Positions 1 to 8,729 of a DNA stretch of 64,000 bases are shown piece after piece. The stretch comes from Acidimicrobiaceae bacterium (GTDB lineage Bacteria; Actinomycetota; Acidimicrobiia; Acidimicrobiales; RAAP-2): the NCBI GenBank assembly GCA_027451285.1, contig DAIDJP010000016.1, forward strand, positions 62,001-126,000, written 5' to 3'. The notes beneath the pieces are model-generated. The model was not told where the DNA came from. It searched no databases and was given only the letters and a program-made list of their open reading frames with translations. Positions within the stretch are counted from its first letter, which is position 1, and every line of letters begins with the position of its first letter. Made by a program: the position numbers and the translations under genes.

Positions 1-2520
1 CAGGTCGCGCCGAACGGGGATTTCACGTCGGAGGCCATCTGGCGACTGGCCACCATGAATTCCATCGACGCGCGGGATCCCGTCAACCCGGTGTGGCCCC
101 ACACGGCCGCGGCGATCAAGTTCGGCGCCACGGTGGTCTCCAGTGGCGGAGACGTGATGCTCCCGAATGGCTCGCGCGTCTGGTGTGACGGAGGACCCGT
201 CACACTCTGGGATCGCGAGGTGCCAGAGCTGGATCGCCTCAGCGTTGTTCCGCGAACCTCGATTGCCAAGGGCCACCTCATGGCGACCCGGGCCGCACGG
301 ATTGATGCCGAACTCGCACCGGATCAACTGGCTGCGGTGAGCGATCCGCTCACGAGAGCCAGGATCATCGCTCCGGCAGGGTCGGGCAAGACACGAGTCC
401 TGACGGAGCGCGCTCGCCATCTCGTTCGCTCGGGCGTACCTGTCCAGTCCCTGCTCCTGCTCGCGTACAACAACCGTGCCCAGCGAGAGATGCGCAATCG
501 TACGAGCGATCTGCCAGAACTCCAGGTCCAGACGTTGAACGCCGTGAGTCTCTCGATCATCAACGGTCGGAACGGATTCCTCGAGCGAGCTGAGCGTCGG
601 ACGACGATCGATGAAAGAGCCGTGCGAAGCATCCTTCAGCAGCTCCACGACTTCCGTCGTGTCCGCGACTCGGATCCCGTCGCCGATTGGATCGCCGCCC
701 TTGCCGAGGTTCGACTCGGCCTTAAGTCACCGGTAAAGGTCGAGGCGTCCTACGGCGGAGATCTCGAGGGCTTCGCGGAGCTGTTCCCTATGTACCGACA
801 GTACTTGGCCGACCACGGGCTCGTTGACTTCGACGAGCAGATCTACCGGGCGATTGAGGTGCTGCTGCGCGAGTGGCCGGTCAGATTCTACGCCGAGAAG
901 AACGCCGAGTTCCTACTCGTCGACGAGTTCCAGGACTTTCGGCCGGCGGACATGCTTCTGCTGCGACTCTTGGCCGGACCGGCCCTATCGGTCTTCGCGG
1001 TGGGCGATGACGATCAGACGATCTACGGCTACTCCGGTGCCACCCCGGAGTGGCTGGTCGGCTTCGAGAGGTACGTCCCCGACGCGCGACACCACGCCCT
1101 CACGGTTAACTACCGGTGCCCGGTCCCCGTCGTCACCGCGGCGTCGAACCTGGTGTCGCACAACGAACTCCGCGTTGCGAAGGTGATCCGGCCCGGGCCA
1201 AAGAACATGACGGACATCGCCACACTGACGGTGTGTAGGGAGGAGGCGCCCGCCACGTTCACTGTTCAGCGCATCGTCGAGATGGTGGCGGACGGGGTCG
1301 AACCCACTGACATCGCTGTCTTGTCGCGCGTCAAAGTCCTCTTGGTTCCGTTGGCCTTGGCGCTCTCTGAACAGGGCGTGCCGGTCACGTTGCGTGAGGC
1401 GGAGACACTCATGGCGAACTCCGGTGTGGCATCAACCCTCGCGTGGCTGCGAGTGGGGCTCGACCCACAGAATCTCTCCAATTCAGACGTGGCCGCCGTG
1501 GCGAAGCGTCCCAATCGCGGCATGAGCCCCGCAGTGCTCAAGATGGTCGAGGAGAAGACGTCGGTGGCGGAACTCGCGCAGTTGGCGAAGAGGCTGACCG
1601 GGGAGGCGTCCACCCAGATCTCCGGACTCGTTCGGGACATCGAAGGACTGGCCAGGCACGTCGCGAGTGGCTCGAGCACCTCGGTCATCACGTTCGTCCT
1701 CGAGCAGGTGGGTCTCGATCGATCACTGATCAAGCTCGATCAGTCGCGCGAGGACAAGGGCAAGGAATCGACCTTCGACGCGATGCGGGCGCTGACGGCA
1801 TTGGGGCGGCTTCATCCTGATCCCTCGACTTTCGAGAGCTGGTTGAAGCAATCGCTGAGCCAATTCCGCGAAGCGAAGGGGGTCGAGCTCTCCACGGTTC
1901 ATCGCGTGAAGGGTCAGGAATGGCCGCACGTCATCGTCTACGACGTCACCCAGGGAGTCTTCCCGCACCGCCTGAGCGACGACACGGAGGAGGAGCGTCG
2001 GGTATTCCACGTGGCGATCACCCGCTGCATCCAGTCGCTCACCATCGTCGCGGATTCCTCCGAGCCCTCCGAGTTCCTCGCTGAACTCTCTCGGGCCCAC
2101 CCTCCGAGGTCCAAGAGGGGCGCTACCCAAGTATCCACCCGGCGACCAGTATCAAAGGCAGGTCCCAAGACGGTCTCGAAGGCGAGCTCCAAGACGGGCG
2201 CCAAGGCTGGTCCTAAGGCGACACCCAAGGTGGGGGCCACCTCGAGCCGCAACCCATACACCGCCTTGCCAAGGCGCCCGAAGGCGGATCCTCGATCGAC
2301 GGGGTTGAGCCAGCGCCCCCCGTCGTTGACACGTCGGAAACCGGCGGAGGAATCCATTCACGCGGTCGTCGGCATGAGATTCAGATGGAGTGGCTATGAC
2401 TGCGTGGTGAGCGCGGTCAATGAGCGAGGAGTTGAGGTTTCCTTCGGGCCGACACGACTCACCGTGACCTTCGGGGAGTTGGTACACGTCAGGGGTCGCC
2501 TTCTCAGGCTTGCTCCGTAG
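1..2520 (+). CDS. UvrD/Rep-like superfamily 1 DNA helicase (5' partial)
   Basis: ATP-dependent 3'-5' DNA helicase of the UvrD/PcrA/Rep group. The frame is open to base 1, so the ATG at 55 is probably internal and the true start lies outside the window. Numbering from that ATG, Walker A (APAGSGKTR) lies near residue 105. Motif II is LLVDEFQD, motif III is VGDDDQTIYGYSGA, motif IV contains NYRCP, and the C-terminal helicase motifs are STVHRVKGQEWPHV and FHVAITRC. All SF1A motifs are present, so the enzyme should be active. After the core comes a Lys/Ala/Pro-rich linker with repeated SKAG/PKA units and a final small beta domain of about 50 residues, which may bind DNA or a partner. The next gene on the same strand encodes a CoiA-like nuclease about 200 bp downstream. 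The exact subfamily and role are not resolved; repair or defence are both possible. Confidence 0.85.
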   Translation, partial: QVAPNGDFTSEAIWRLATMNSIDARDPVNPVWPHTAAAIKFGATVVSSGGDVMLPNGSRVWCDGGPVTLWDREVPELDRLSVVPRTSIAKGHLMATRAARIDAELAPDQLAAVSDPLTRARIIAPAGSGKTRVLTERARHLVRSGVPVQSLLLLAYNNRAQREMRNRTSDLPELQVQTLNAVSLSIINGRNGFLERAERRTTIDERAVRSILQQLHDFRRVRDSDPVADWIAALAEVRLGLKSPVKVEASYGGDLEGFAELFPMYRQYLADHGLVDFDEQIYRAIEVLLREWPVRFYAEKNAEFLLVDEFQDFRPADMLLLRLLAGPALSVFAVGDDDQTIYGYSGATPEWLVGFERYVPDARHHALTVNYRCPVPVVTAASNLVSHNELRVAKVIRPGPKNMTDIATLTVCREEAPATFTVQRIVEMVADGVEPTDIAVLSRVKVLLVPLALALSEQGVPVTLREAETLMANSGVASTLAWLRVGLDPQNLSNSDVAAVAKRPNRGMSPAVLKMVEEKTSVAELAQLAKRLTGEASTQISGLVRDIEGLARHVASGSSTSVITFVLEQVGLDRSLIKLDQSREDKGKESTFDAMRALTALGRLHPDPSTFESWLKQSLSQFREAKGVELSTVHRVKGQEWPHVIVYDVTQGVFPHRLSDDTEEERRVFHVAITRCIQSLTIVADSSEPSEFLAELSRAHPPRSKRGATQVSTRRPVSKAGPKTVSKASSKTGAKAGPKATPKVGATSSRNPYTALPRRPKADPRSTGLSQRPPSLTRRKPAEESIHAVVGMRFRWSGYDCVVSAVNERGVEVSFGPTRLTVTFGELVHVRGRLLRLAP

Positions 2521-2720
2521 TCACGGGCGTGGCCGTGCCACCAGCGACGTCTATCTCTCTGCTAGAGGACCCGTGGGCGCGTGGAGGAGGCGCATCGACG
2601 ACCCGCATACCGCCCCGGCGTTGGTCACAGGTGGTGAGTACTCTCTGACCATGCCAGGAGTCGGGAGCGACGACGACCACTGACCTGACCTATCCACTCG
2701 CCGAACTCGATGGCGCAACG

Positions 2721-3884
2721 GTGTGGGCGGCGAGCCTCGCCGCGAGCGGCGTTCGCCCGACAGGGTTGACCTGCGTGGGGTGCGGTGGCGCGATGTCGCT
2801 TCGAGCCGGGGAGCATCGACGGCCTCACTTCGCGCATCGGCCCGGTACGGAGTGTGTCTCTGGTGAGAGCGCGCTACACGCCCTAGCGATCCGGGCCATT
2901 GCCGATGGCGTGATGAACGGATCTCGTCAGCGCACCCCGTACCCCATGGTCATCTGGTGCGACTTCTGCGACGCCAGTCGCCGGGCCGACCTGGCCCGAG
3001 GAAGCGAACTCAGCGTCGACCTGAACCGCGCCGTAGCGCCGGAGGCTCGACCAGATGTCCTGGTGCGCTCGGCGAGCGGTGATCCGCTGTTCGTCATCGA
3101 GGTGGTGGTGACGCACGCGCCCGAACTATCGGCGCTTGACGCCTTCAAGCGGCTGAGGCTTCCGGTGATCGCCGTACGACCAACATGGGAGTCTCTCGAG
3201 GGCCTGCGCGATGGCCTCGGCGGACTCGATGCCAAAGCTGGCGCTCCTACGCCAGGTTCGGTTGGCTTGCTCAGCGACTGTCGACTCCCTCGGCACCTCG
3301 GACCGGACACTGAGGAGTTGCGGCCGTGCGGTGAGTGCGGCGCTGACTCACGCGCTCTGGCACTGGAGGTCGTTGACGCGGAGTGCCATCGGTGCTCAAG
3401 TCGGTCCCGGGCGCTCGACGTGCACGTGCACGACCACGGTCGCAGGGTAGCGGTGGCAGCGGGAGCGAAGGAGCTATCGGGCATCACTGCGGTGGCGAGG
3501 GAGATGAACGTGAACCTCGAGGAGCGCTATTCGAAGATGGCCAGCGTGTCGTACCTCGCCAACATCTGTGGTTGCGGGGCGTTTCAGGGCGACAATTACG
3601 TCTACGAGGGGTTCTCCCCTGAGCAAACCTACGAGACGGACCTAGCGACACCGGTGCGCCACTACGAGGTGTGCCGCGCCGGGCACTGGCGGCTGCTCGC
3701 GGAGCGCCCGTGGTTACCGGATTCGAGAGTGCGGCGACGCGTGGGTGCGCGAGGTCTGTGCGGCGCTGAGGCCGGCATCTTCGACGACGCAGAGTCGCTC
3801 ATGAGCGTGGAGGTCTTCGATCTGTCGTCCGTGTCTCCTCGTGACATCGCGCGCGCCCTGATCTGGGGACAGCGAAAGTTCTAA
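2721..3884 (+). CDS. CoiA-like protein: zinc-finger plus PD-(D/E)XK nuclease
   Basis: The N-terminus has the CoiA-type zinc motif: CVGCGGAM, then RRPHFAH, a further Cys and a conserved HALAI helix. Next is a PD-(D/E)XK-like core, RPDVLV ... FVIEVVVTH, the expected D...E-x-V arrangement of restriction-type nucleases. Two more CxxC pairs follow (CGECG and CHRC), and the C-terminus has a further CGCG. CoiA acts in natural competence in Firmicutes, while CoiA-like proteins elsewhere are poorly characterised. The start is uncertain: the first codon in the track is GTG, but the frame stays open and protein-like for about 24 codons upstream without an ATG, GTG or TTG. A short ORF beginning at 2651 lies just before it. 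Association with the upstream helicase is inferred from order and strand. Confidence 0.65.
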   Translation: MWAASLAASGVRPTGLTCVGCGGAMSLRAGEHRRPHFAHRPGTECVSGESALHALAIRAIADGVMNGSRQRTPYPMVIWCDFCDASRRADLARGSELSVDLNRAVAPEARPDVLVRSASGDPLFVIEVVVTHAPELSALDAFKRLRLPVIAVRPTWESLEGLRDGLGGLDAKAGAPTPGSVGLLSDCRLPRHLGPDTEELRPCGECGADSRALALEVVDAECHRCSSRSRALDVHVHDHGRRVAVAAGAKELSGITAVAREMNVNLEERYSKMASVSYLANICGCGAFQGDNYVYEGFSPEQTYETDLATPVRHYEVCRAGHWRLLAERPWLPDSRVRRRVGARGLCGAEAGIFDDAESLMSVEVFDLSSVSPRDIARALIWGQRKF

Positions 3885-4046
3885 GGCTCGATTGAGCCAC
3901 TGGGCCGTCTACACCACCGTCGCTGTCACACTCATGCGCTCGCGACCCGTTGGCGGTCCGCGTTCGAACGAGAGGTGTGTCTAGCGAGCGAGACACCGAA
4001 GGCGGACGCCCGAGAGACGCTGAGCAGGGTATTCGAATCGGCGGTG

Positions 4047-5555
4047 CTACAGGTCGAGGTTCAGGAGGGCACTCGTTGACTTGCGCTCCTCCTCGTCCAC
4101 GTACGCCATCACGGTCTGTAGCGACTTGTGCCGAGTCACCTTGGCGATCTCGGAGATGTCTGCCTTGTCCTTCGCGAGCTGGGTCGCGATGCCGCGCTTG
4201 CCGGAGTGGGACGAGAAGAGGGCCGGGTTAATCCCGTTGATCTCCGCTCGTCGAAGCACTTCGCGAAGCGTTCGGGTCACGGCTTGTCCGCTCACGGCTG
4301 GCACCGAATGGGTGTACCCGCTCGGGTCTGCTTCGAAGAGACAGAGGTTCTCGTGGCGATCGATCGGGCAGAACAGGAAGTGGTCGTCGGTGGCCCCGGC
4401 GGATCGCAGCATCTCGATCCACCGCTCGACAGCGCCGACGACGTCAGTCTCGAGATGCTCGCCGCGGGGCACGAACGCGACGAGACCGTGGCCGGCCTGA
4501 TCAGTCTTCGACCGGGGAATCGTCAGCGTGAGGCCACGCCTCTCGAAGGCGAGGTGACGAAGCCGTACGTGGACGAGTTCGTCGCTTCGAAGTGCGCCGG
4601 CCCACAGCAGCCAGATGCAGGCCATGTTGCGCACACTGCTGGGTGTCGGGGCCAGCACGTGTTCGAGGAGCACTCGGGCTTCTTGCGCTGTCACGGCTGT
4701 GGCATGAGTGAGTTCGAGATTGGCGCGAGACGCCCATTTCAGGATGATGGAGCGAACGGACTGATCGGAGATGGGTGTGGCGACCACGCTGTCGTTGCTC
4801 CGGAGTCGACAAGCGAGCGGACCAGAGTCGCCGTTGCGGCGTTCGAGCCACCTGGTAAGTGCCGCGCCTACGCTCGCCATCTCTGACCCGAGGGAGATGA
4901 AGATCGTGCGCCGGGCCAGGCGGAGCTCGAGCTGGCCGTCCGCCAGGGCGACGAGCGAATTCGTGCTGAGTCCGGTGATCTCGCCGTAGGAGAGTCCGAG
5001 CGAGCGCAGACCGATGACCACCGCGTCGCGCAGCTGAGTGCGGGTCGGAGCGAGCAGGTGCCGGCCTAGGGGAACGAGTTGATCGAGTAGCAGCGGTGCC
5101 GCTTTGCGTCGGGGCGCCACGCCCAGCCGGTTGCGCACTCCTCGGCGCATCTTTTCGAGTTCGCCTGAGCGTGGGGGTGCAATTCGGTGGTTGGCGTGGA
5201 CCCAGTCGATGGCGGCTAGAGCCTGCACAATCGTCCCGTGGGCTGGCGGCGGCTCCTTCGTAGTCCAGTCGGCGATGTAGAGCATCACAACTTCGACGGG
5301 CACCGGGAGCGCCGTTGAGAGACGGTGCGCCACACACAAGTTCACAAATCGACCCCACTGGCGGGTGTAGCGCTCGATGGTCGAGTCTGCGTGAGAAGAC
5401 GCCTGGAGGTCGGCCACGACGTCCACCAGACGCTCCAACTCGGCGCGAACCGACGCGGAGACATTGCCGACCGCCGCTGAAACGCTTCCTGATGGCACTG
5501 CGACCAGTTCGGCTGTGGCGAGGTTGGCAGTGTGTGTGGATCGCCTCATGGCCAC
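4047..5555 (-). CDS. Tyrosine recombinase / phage-type integrase
   Basis: Site-specific recombinase of 502 residues with an N-terminal SAM-like core-binding domain (STIERYTRQWGRFV, about residues 59-72) and a C-terminal catalytic domain. Visible catalytic elements are the first Arg in GALRSDELVHVRLR, a Lys in SKTDQAG, the HSGKRGIATQL box, RHKSLQTVM and the nucleophile Tyr in AYVDEEE. In the box the usual HxxR position is H-S-G-K-R, which places Lys before Arg. GTG is the first codon and an ATG lies two codons later. A damaged paralogue in the same orientation is at about 8730-9000, beyond the CD-NTase cassette. The target site is unknown. The enzyme probably mobilises or rearranges this accessory region. 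Confidence 0.88.
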   Translation of the reverse strand: MAMRRSTHTANLATAELVAVPSGSVSAAVGNVSASVRAELERLVDVVADLQASSHADSTIERYTRQWGRFVNLCVAHRLSTALPVPVEVVMLYIADWTTKEPPPAHGTIVQALAAIDWVHANHRIAPPRSGELEKMRRGVRNRLGVAPRRKAAPLLLDQLVPLGRHLLAPTRTQLRDAVVIGLRSLGLSYGEITGLSTNSLVALADGQLELRLARRTIFISLGSEMASVGAALTRWLERRNGDSGPLACRLRSNDSVVATPISDQSVRSIILKWASRANLELTHATAVTAQEARVLLEHVLAPTPSSVRNMACIWLLWAGALRSDELVHVRLRHLAFERRGLTLTIPRSKTDQAGHGLVAFVPRGEHLETDVVGAVERWIEMLRSAGATDDHFLFCPIDRHENLCLFEADPSGYTHSVPAVSGQAVTRTLREVLRRAEINGINPALFSSHSGKRGIATQLAKDKADISEIAKVTRHKSLQTVMAYVDEEERKSTSALLNLDL

Positions 5556-5815
5556 GACAGTGCCGGGGTCCTACAGGCACGCACACGGGAACTCATTAGA
5601 TCAATTCTCAAAACCGGCGAGGGCCAACGGAACTGACCCAGCTGTTCCAACTCGTCGCAACTGACGACCAGTTATCAACAGCGTTTTCCCCAACTTCTTA
5701 CTCTTGTGACGCACAACGCCGGCCCCGTACCGTGAGTTACAGCAGCGTAATTACAGTGACGTGGTTCTCTAACCGAGTTGCGCTGTCGACATTGACCTGG
5801 ATGAAGGAGGCTGGC

Positions 5816-5983
5816 ATGAAGATTGCGGCATTTCACACGGTGACCCCCGAGAGGGGTGAACCCGGTCACCGTGACGTCTATCACGACGTGAGCGACTGTC
5901 CAGACGGAATGCGCATCAAGCCCGCCAATAGACGCGCGGGGACAGGAGGTCGTCCCAAGTGCGAGTACTGCAGGGATCACTGA
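5816..5983 (+). CDS. Small Cys/His protein of 55 residues
   Basis: This ORF is embedded in a longer track ORF, but the start is fixed by a strong ribosome binding site (GAAGGAGG) 4 bases before ATG 5816. The product has the pattern YHDVSDCPDG, then RAGTGGRPKCEYCRDH. The three Cys and nearby His could bind one zinc ion. The GTGGRP..C..C end resembles small proteins often left hypothetical in actinobacteria, but I cannot name a family. It lies in the divergent region of the integrase at 4047-5555 and is followed by another tiny ORF with a good RBS, so the two may be co-transcribed. Confidence 0.5.
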   Translation: MKIAAFHTVTPERGEPGHRDVYHDVSDCPDGMRIKPANRRAGTGGRPKCEYCRDH

Positions 5984-6046
5984 TCGCGTTATCCGTCACA
6001 GCTCGCTGGAAGTATCTCAGGACAGGGACGAGAAGGGAGGTGGATA

Positions 6047-6178
6047 GTGACTGATCGACGTGCCGGGCCAAAGCAGGGTCCATACGTGGGACAAGAGCCG
6101 CGATCGCGGAACAATGACGGTTCGTGGCGCAAGAAGCGCTCCGACGCCGGCAAGCCCCGCAACAAGCCGACGAGGTAG
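6047..6178 (+). CDS. Small basic protein of 43 residues
   Basis: This is too short for the ORF track. GTG at 6047 follows a good ribosome binding site (GGGAGGTGG, spacing about 5). The product is strongly basic and low in complexity, with RRAGPKQGPYVGQ near the start and WRKKRSDAGKPRNKPTR at the end, which suggests binding to nucleic acid. It starts 63 bp after the 55-residue Cys/His protein. No family is recognised. Support is limited to the RBS, codon structure and position. Confidence 0.4.
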   Translation: MTDRRAGPKQGPYVGQEPRSRNNDGSWRKKRSDAGKPRNKPTR

Positions 6179-6590
6179 GTCGCCAAGCACTTTCGACGTC
6201 GCCGCCATCTAGTTCTCGGTGGTGGATGAGGGCGCGACTGCACTCGTACATCGACGAGATCCGAGACCAGGGCGCTGAGTTGGTGGCACCGTGGCTCGGA
6301 CCGCTCTCGGGTAGGAGCTCCTCACCACCGGCACCAGCAGCGCAGGGCGATTTGCCAGAGAGTGAACGATGTGCCAGGGTCCACCAGCTCATGGCAGGTG
6401 CGGGGTACCGTGGCACTCTCGGCGTTGGAGTGCCAGGTTGACTGGTTGTTCAGCGCCGAAGATGAAGTACGACGAGGGGCCGGTTGCCGCCGACCCCTCG
6501 TCGAAAAGAGATGCCCGTAGGTGCGGGCCCTCTATCGGATTGCGGTAGGAGCGTAGCGCACCCACGGGCCCTAGTGAAGGGATATCACCC
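6179..6590. other. Intergenic region before the CD-NTase cassette
   Basis: I see no supported gene here. An ORF at 6124-6441 has no good RBS, no recognisable domain and overlaps the preceding small ORF. A perfect 10-bp inverted repeat (CGACGAGGGG at 6470-6479 and CCCCTCGTCG at 6494-6503, 14-nt loop) is followed by AAAAGAG. It could be a terminator for the small genes or part of the leader of the cassette. Confidence 0.4.
6470..6503 (+). terminator. Candidate hairpin terminator before the CD-NTase operon
   Basis: Perfect 10-bp GC-rich stem with a 14-nt loop, followed by a short A-rich run and not by a U-tract. On either strand the lack of a T-run makes intrinsic termination uncertain. Its position between the small ORFs and the CD-NTase start suits a transcription boundary. 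Confidence 0.35.
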
Positions 6591-7610
6591 GTGACAGCTA
6601 TGAATCCACTCAATCCACCAGGAGAGCCGACCTCGAGGGCAGTCCAGAACGCCTTCGAGACGTTCGCCCGCGAACTGAACCTCGACCGAGTCGAGCGACG
6701 CGACGCGAGCGAGAAACTCGACGAGGTCACCCAGCGCCTACGTGACGAGGGCATCATCACCGATGCGTTCCTGCAAGGAAGTCTCGCTCGACGAACGATG
6801 GTGTCGCCACTGCGTGACATCGACGAGGTCGTCATCCTTGGTCCGGAGCACGCGCACCTACGCGGCATCGAGGGCGGCGCGCGTGGTGCAGCAGATTTGA
6901 TCGGTGGCGCACTCCGTCGTCAGTATCCCGGCGCAACACACGATGTGTCACGCCACTCACTCAAGGTTGACTTCGGTGAAGACACGTTCAGCTTCGACGT
7001 CGTGCCGGCGTTCGAGGTACTCGATGGAAGCGACGATGTGGAGATCATGGATCTCACTCACGGCCTCTGGTCGAGGTCTAACCCGCGCGAACTGATTCGC
7101 GTGGTGGCCGAGCGTGACAGGCTGTGCGGCGGAGCATTCGTCCACCAGGTGCGCTTCGTGAAGCACTGGCTACGTCAAGCTCTAGGTGATGACTTTCCAG
7201 GTCTGCACGCTGAGGCCATCGCGTACGCCTGCATCGATGAGCTGCTGGGCCACGCCGAGGCGGTGGAGAGAGTCTTCATGGAAGGCGCCCGGCTATTGGG
7301 CCCCCTTGGCGGGTACTGGGATCCGACCGGACGAGACCGGCTTGACGAGAGACTCGATGCGGGTATCCGAGCGAACGCCCGAGCGGCTTTTGAGGGCGCG
7401 GCGAACTCCGTCAACGAGGCAATGGAGCACGTAGCCCGAGGACGAGACGAAGCCGCTCTCGCAATCTTCGCGGACGTCTTTGGACCTCTCTTCCCTCGGC
7501 CAGTCGCGCAGGAGGGGCCGCGGCGCCTCACCCCCGGAGCCGCCACGGCGGCGGCGTTGCGCAGTGTCGAGCCGCCGGGGCCAACACCGCGAGCGTGGCG
7601 GTCGTCGTGA
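6591..7610 (+). CDS. CD-NTase (cGAS/DncV-like nucleotidyltransferase), probable CBASS signal synthase
   Basis: 339-residue nucleotidyltransferase of the OAS/cGAS/DncV class. The active site is visible: GSLARRT (about 63-69), then RDIDEVVIL with the two metal-binding Asp residues (76 and 78), and the third Asp in FSFDVVPAF (about 136). The C-terminal half is helical, with an RFVKHWLRQ helix typical of the OAS-like C-terminal domain. Known CD-NTases make cyclic di- or trinucleotides after phage infection, and these activate an effector. Translation may start at GTG 6591 or at ATG 6600. The stop overlaps the next gene and a third coupled gene follows, so all three should form one operon. The nucleotide product cannot be predicted. 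Confidence 0.75.
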   Translation: MTAMNPLNPPGEPTSRAVQNAFETFARELNLDRVERRDASEKLDEVTQRLRDEGIITDAFLQGSLARRTMVSPLRDIDEVVILGPEHAHLRGIEGGARGAADLIGGALRRQYPGATHDVSRHSLKVDFGEDTFSFDVVPAFEVLDGSDDVEIMDLTHGLWSRSNPRELIRVVAERDRLCGGAFVHQVRFVKHWLRQALGDDFPGLHAEAIAYACIDELLGHAEAVERVFMEGARLLGPLGGYWDPTGRDRLDERLDAGIRANARAAFEGAANSVNEAMEHVARGRDEAALAIFADVFGPLFPRPVAQEGPRRLTPGAATAAALRSVEPPGPTPRAWRSS

Positions 7611-8161
7611 AGTGCGGGACACGAGAGCACACGCTGCTACGCCCACTCGAGTGTGCGGGGTGGCTCACCTACGGAGGCGTCGTCGCTGGCGCCTCCGTGG
7701 GTGTCGAGTCCTGTGGAGCGCACGAGGTCGTGTTTGGCGCGTCCTTCCTGCCCCAGGGTCTAGTGGCCGCGAGTGGTTACCCGATCGAACGCGTGCGCAT
7801 CCTCGTGTCGAGGACGGGTGACCCCGTTGCGGTGCCATGTGGACGCCGTCGGACGTGGGAGCATCGCTATGTGTCCCCAGTTCACAGGCAGCGGGCCGTG
7901 GGAGCTCGGATCGACAGTTCGATTTCTCGCGAGGGCCTCATGGGCGGGCTCTGTCTGTGGTTCCCCGGTGATTCTCTCGAGCGGCGCTGGACGTGGTCGT
8001 CGGGATTCGACACGTACGTCCGGCTGGTGCGCAACCATCTCTGGTATGAGGAGGACGCGCGCCGTTTTGGGGCGTGGCCAGTCGAGGACGCACCTCACGG
8101 CTGGCCCCTCAGTGGCACCGTGCGCTCGTCGAGTTCCGACGTGAGTCGGTTGGCCTCATGA
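7607..8161 (+). CDS. Probable prokaryotic E2-like (ubiquitin-conjugating fold) protein of a short CBASS operon
   Basis: 184-residue protein. The chosen GTG at 7607 overlaps the CD-NTase stop by four bases (GTGA); an alternative GTG is at 7595. The second half contains GGLCLWFPGD followed by WTWSSGFDTYVRLVRNHLWYEE and WPVEDAPHGWP. This Cys-Leu-Trp motif with a Trp-rich helix resembles bacterial E2-like proteins encoded beside CD-NTases, where the Cys forms thioester links and the protein modifies or primes the synthase. If correct, the operon is an E2-only (short type II) CBASS, because no E1/ThiF-like or JAB gene is present. The assignment rests on motif memory and context and should be tested by profile search. 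Confidence 0.55.
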   Translation: MKCGTREHTLLRPLECAGWLTYGGVVAGASVGVESCGAHEVVFGASFLPQGLVAASGYPIERVRILVSRTGDPVAVPCGRRRTWEHRYVSPVHRQRAVGARIDSSISREGLMGGLCLWFPGDSLERRWTWSSGFDTYVRLVRNHLWYEEDARRFGAWPVEDAPHGWPLSGTVRSSSSDVSRLAS

Positions 8162-8676
8162 TCGTCGGTTCAACGACGGGAATCGCCCTGGCGATCTTGG
8201 TGCCAGTGGCCGTTGCCGGACTCATCGCGCTCGTGAATGCTCTGCTTGCGCAGGTGAGCGCGGCAACCAGCCGTCGGCGCGAGAGCTACGCATCGGCGGT
8301 TCGCACACTCGTCTCGTGGATAGAGTTCCCGTTTCGTATTCGCCGGCGTGTCGACGATGAGCCAGAGACGTTAGCGGGACTTGCAGAGCGCGGGCATGCC
8401 ATTCAGGAGCAACTGGAGTACAACCGCGCTTGGATCGTGACGGAGAGCTCACACGTCGCCCGTGTTTACGCCGCCGTGCTTGAGCAAGTCAATGTGGTGG
8501 TAGGGCCAGCAGCGCGCGAGGCCTGGATGAGCGGTCCCGCTCGCGTTCCTTCGGACATGGTTCTAGGTCCGGTGATGGACCGGGACCGTTGCATGTCGGC
8601 TCTTGTTGAACTGGAGGCTGCCATCGGGCGGCGATTCGGCTGGGGCCGGTTCTGGCCCTGGCACGGCTCTCCCTGA
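8158..8676 (+). CDS. Single-pass membrane protein, candidate CBASS effector
   Basis: 172-residue protein starting at ATG 8158, which overlaps the previous stop (ATGA). It begins with one strongly hydrophobic segment (GIALAILVPVAVAGLIALV, about residues 6-24), followed by a basic stretch and a helical cytoplasmic domain. No nuclease, phospholipase or protease motif is visible. Many CBASS operons end in a gene for a transmembrane effector that disrupts the membrane when it senses the cyclic nucleotide. Position and topology make this the effector candidate, but one clear membrane segment is fewer than in most described effectors, so the role is inferred. Confidence 0.5.
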   Translation: MIVGSTTGIALAILVPVAVAGLIALVNALLAQVSAATSRRRESYASAVRTLVSWIEFPFRIRRRVDDEPETLAGLAERGHAIQEQLEYNRAWIVTESSHVARVYAAVLEQVNVVVGPAAREAWMSGPARVPSDMVLGPVMDRDRCMSALVELEAAIGRRFGWGRFWPWHGSP

Positions 8677-8729
8677 GGTTGCGGCGCAGCGGTACCGCAA
8701 CCCACTCCAAAGAGTCAGCCCCCGAAGCA

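Noticed and set aside
2150-2260. Tandem DNA repeat in the helicase gene
   Set aside because: The repeated AAG/GCC codons encode a Lys/Ala/Pro linker of variable unit length; no regular DNA repeat unit is kept.
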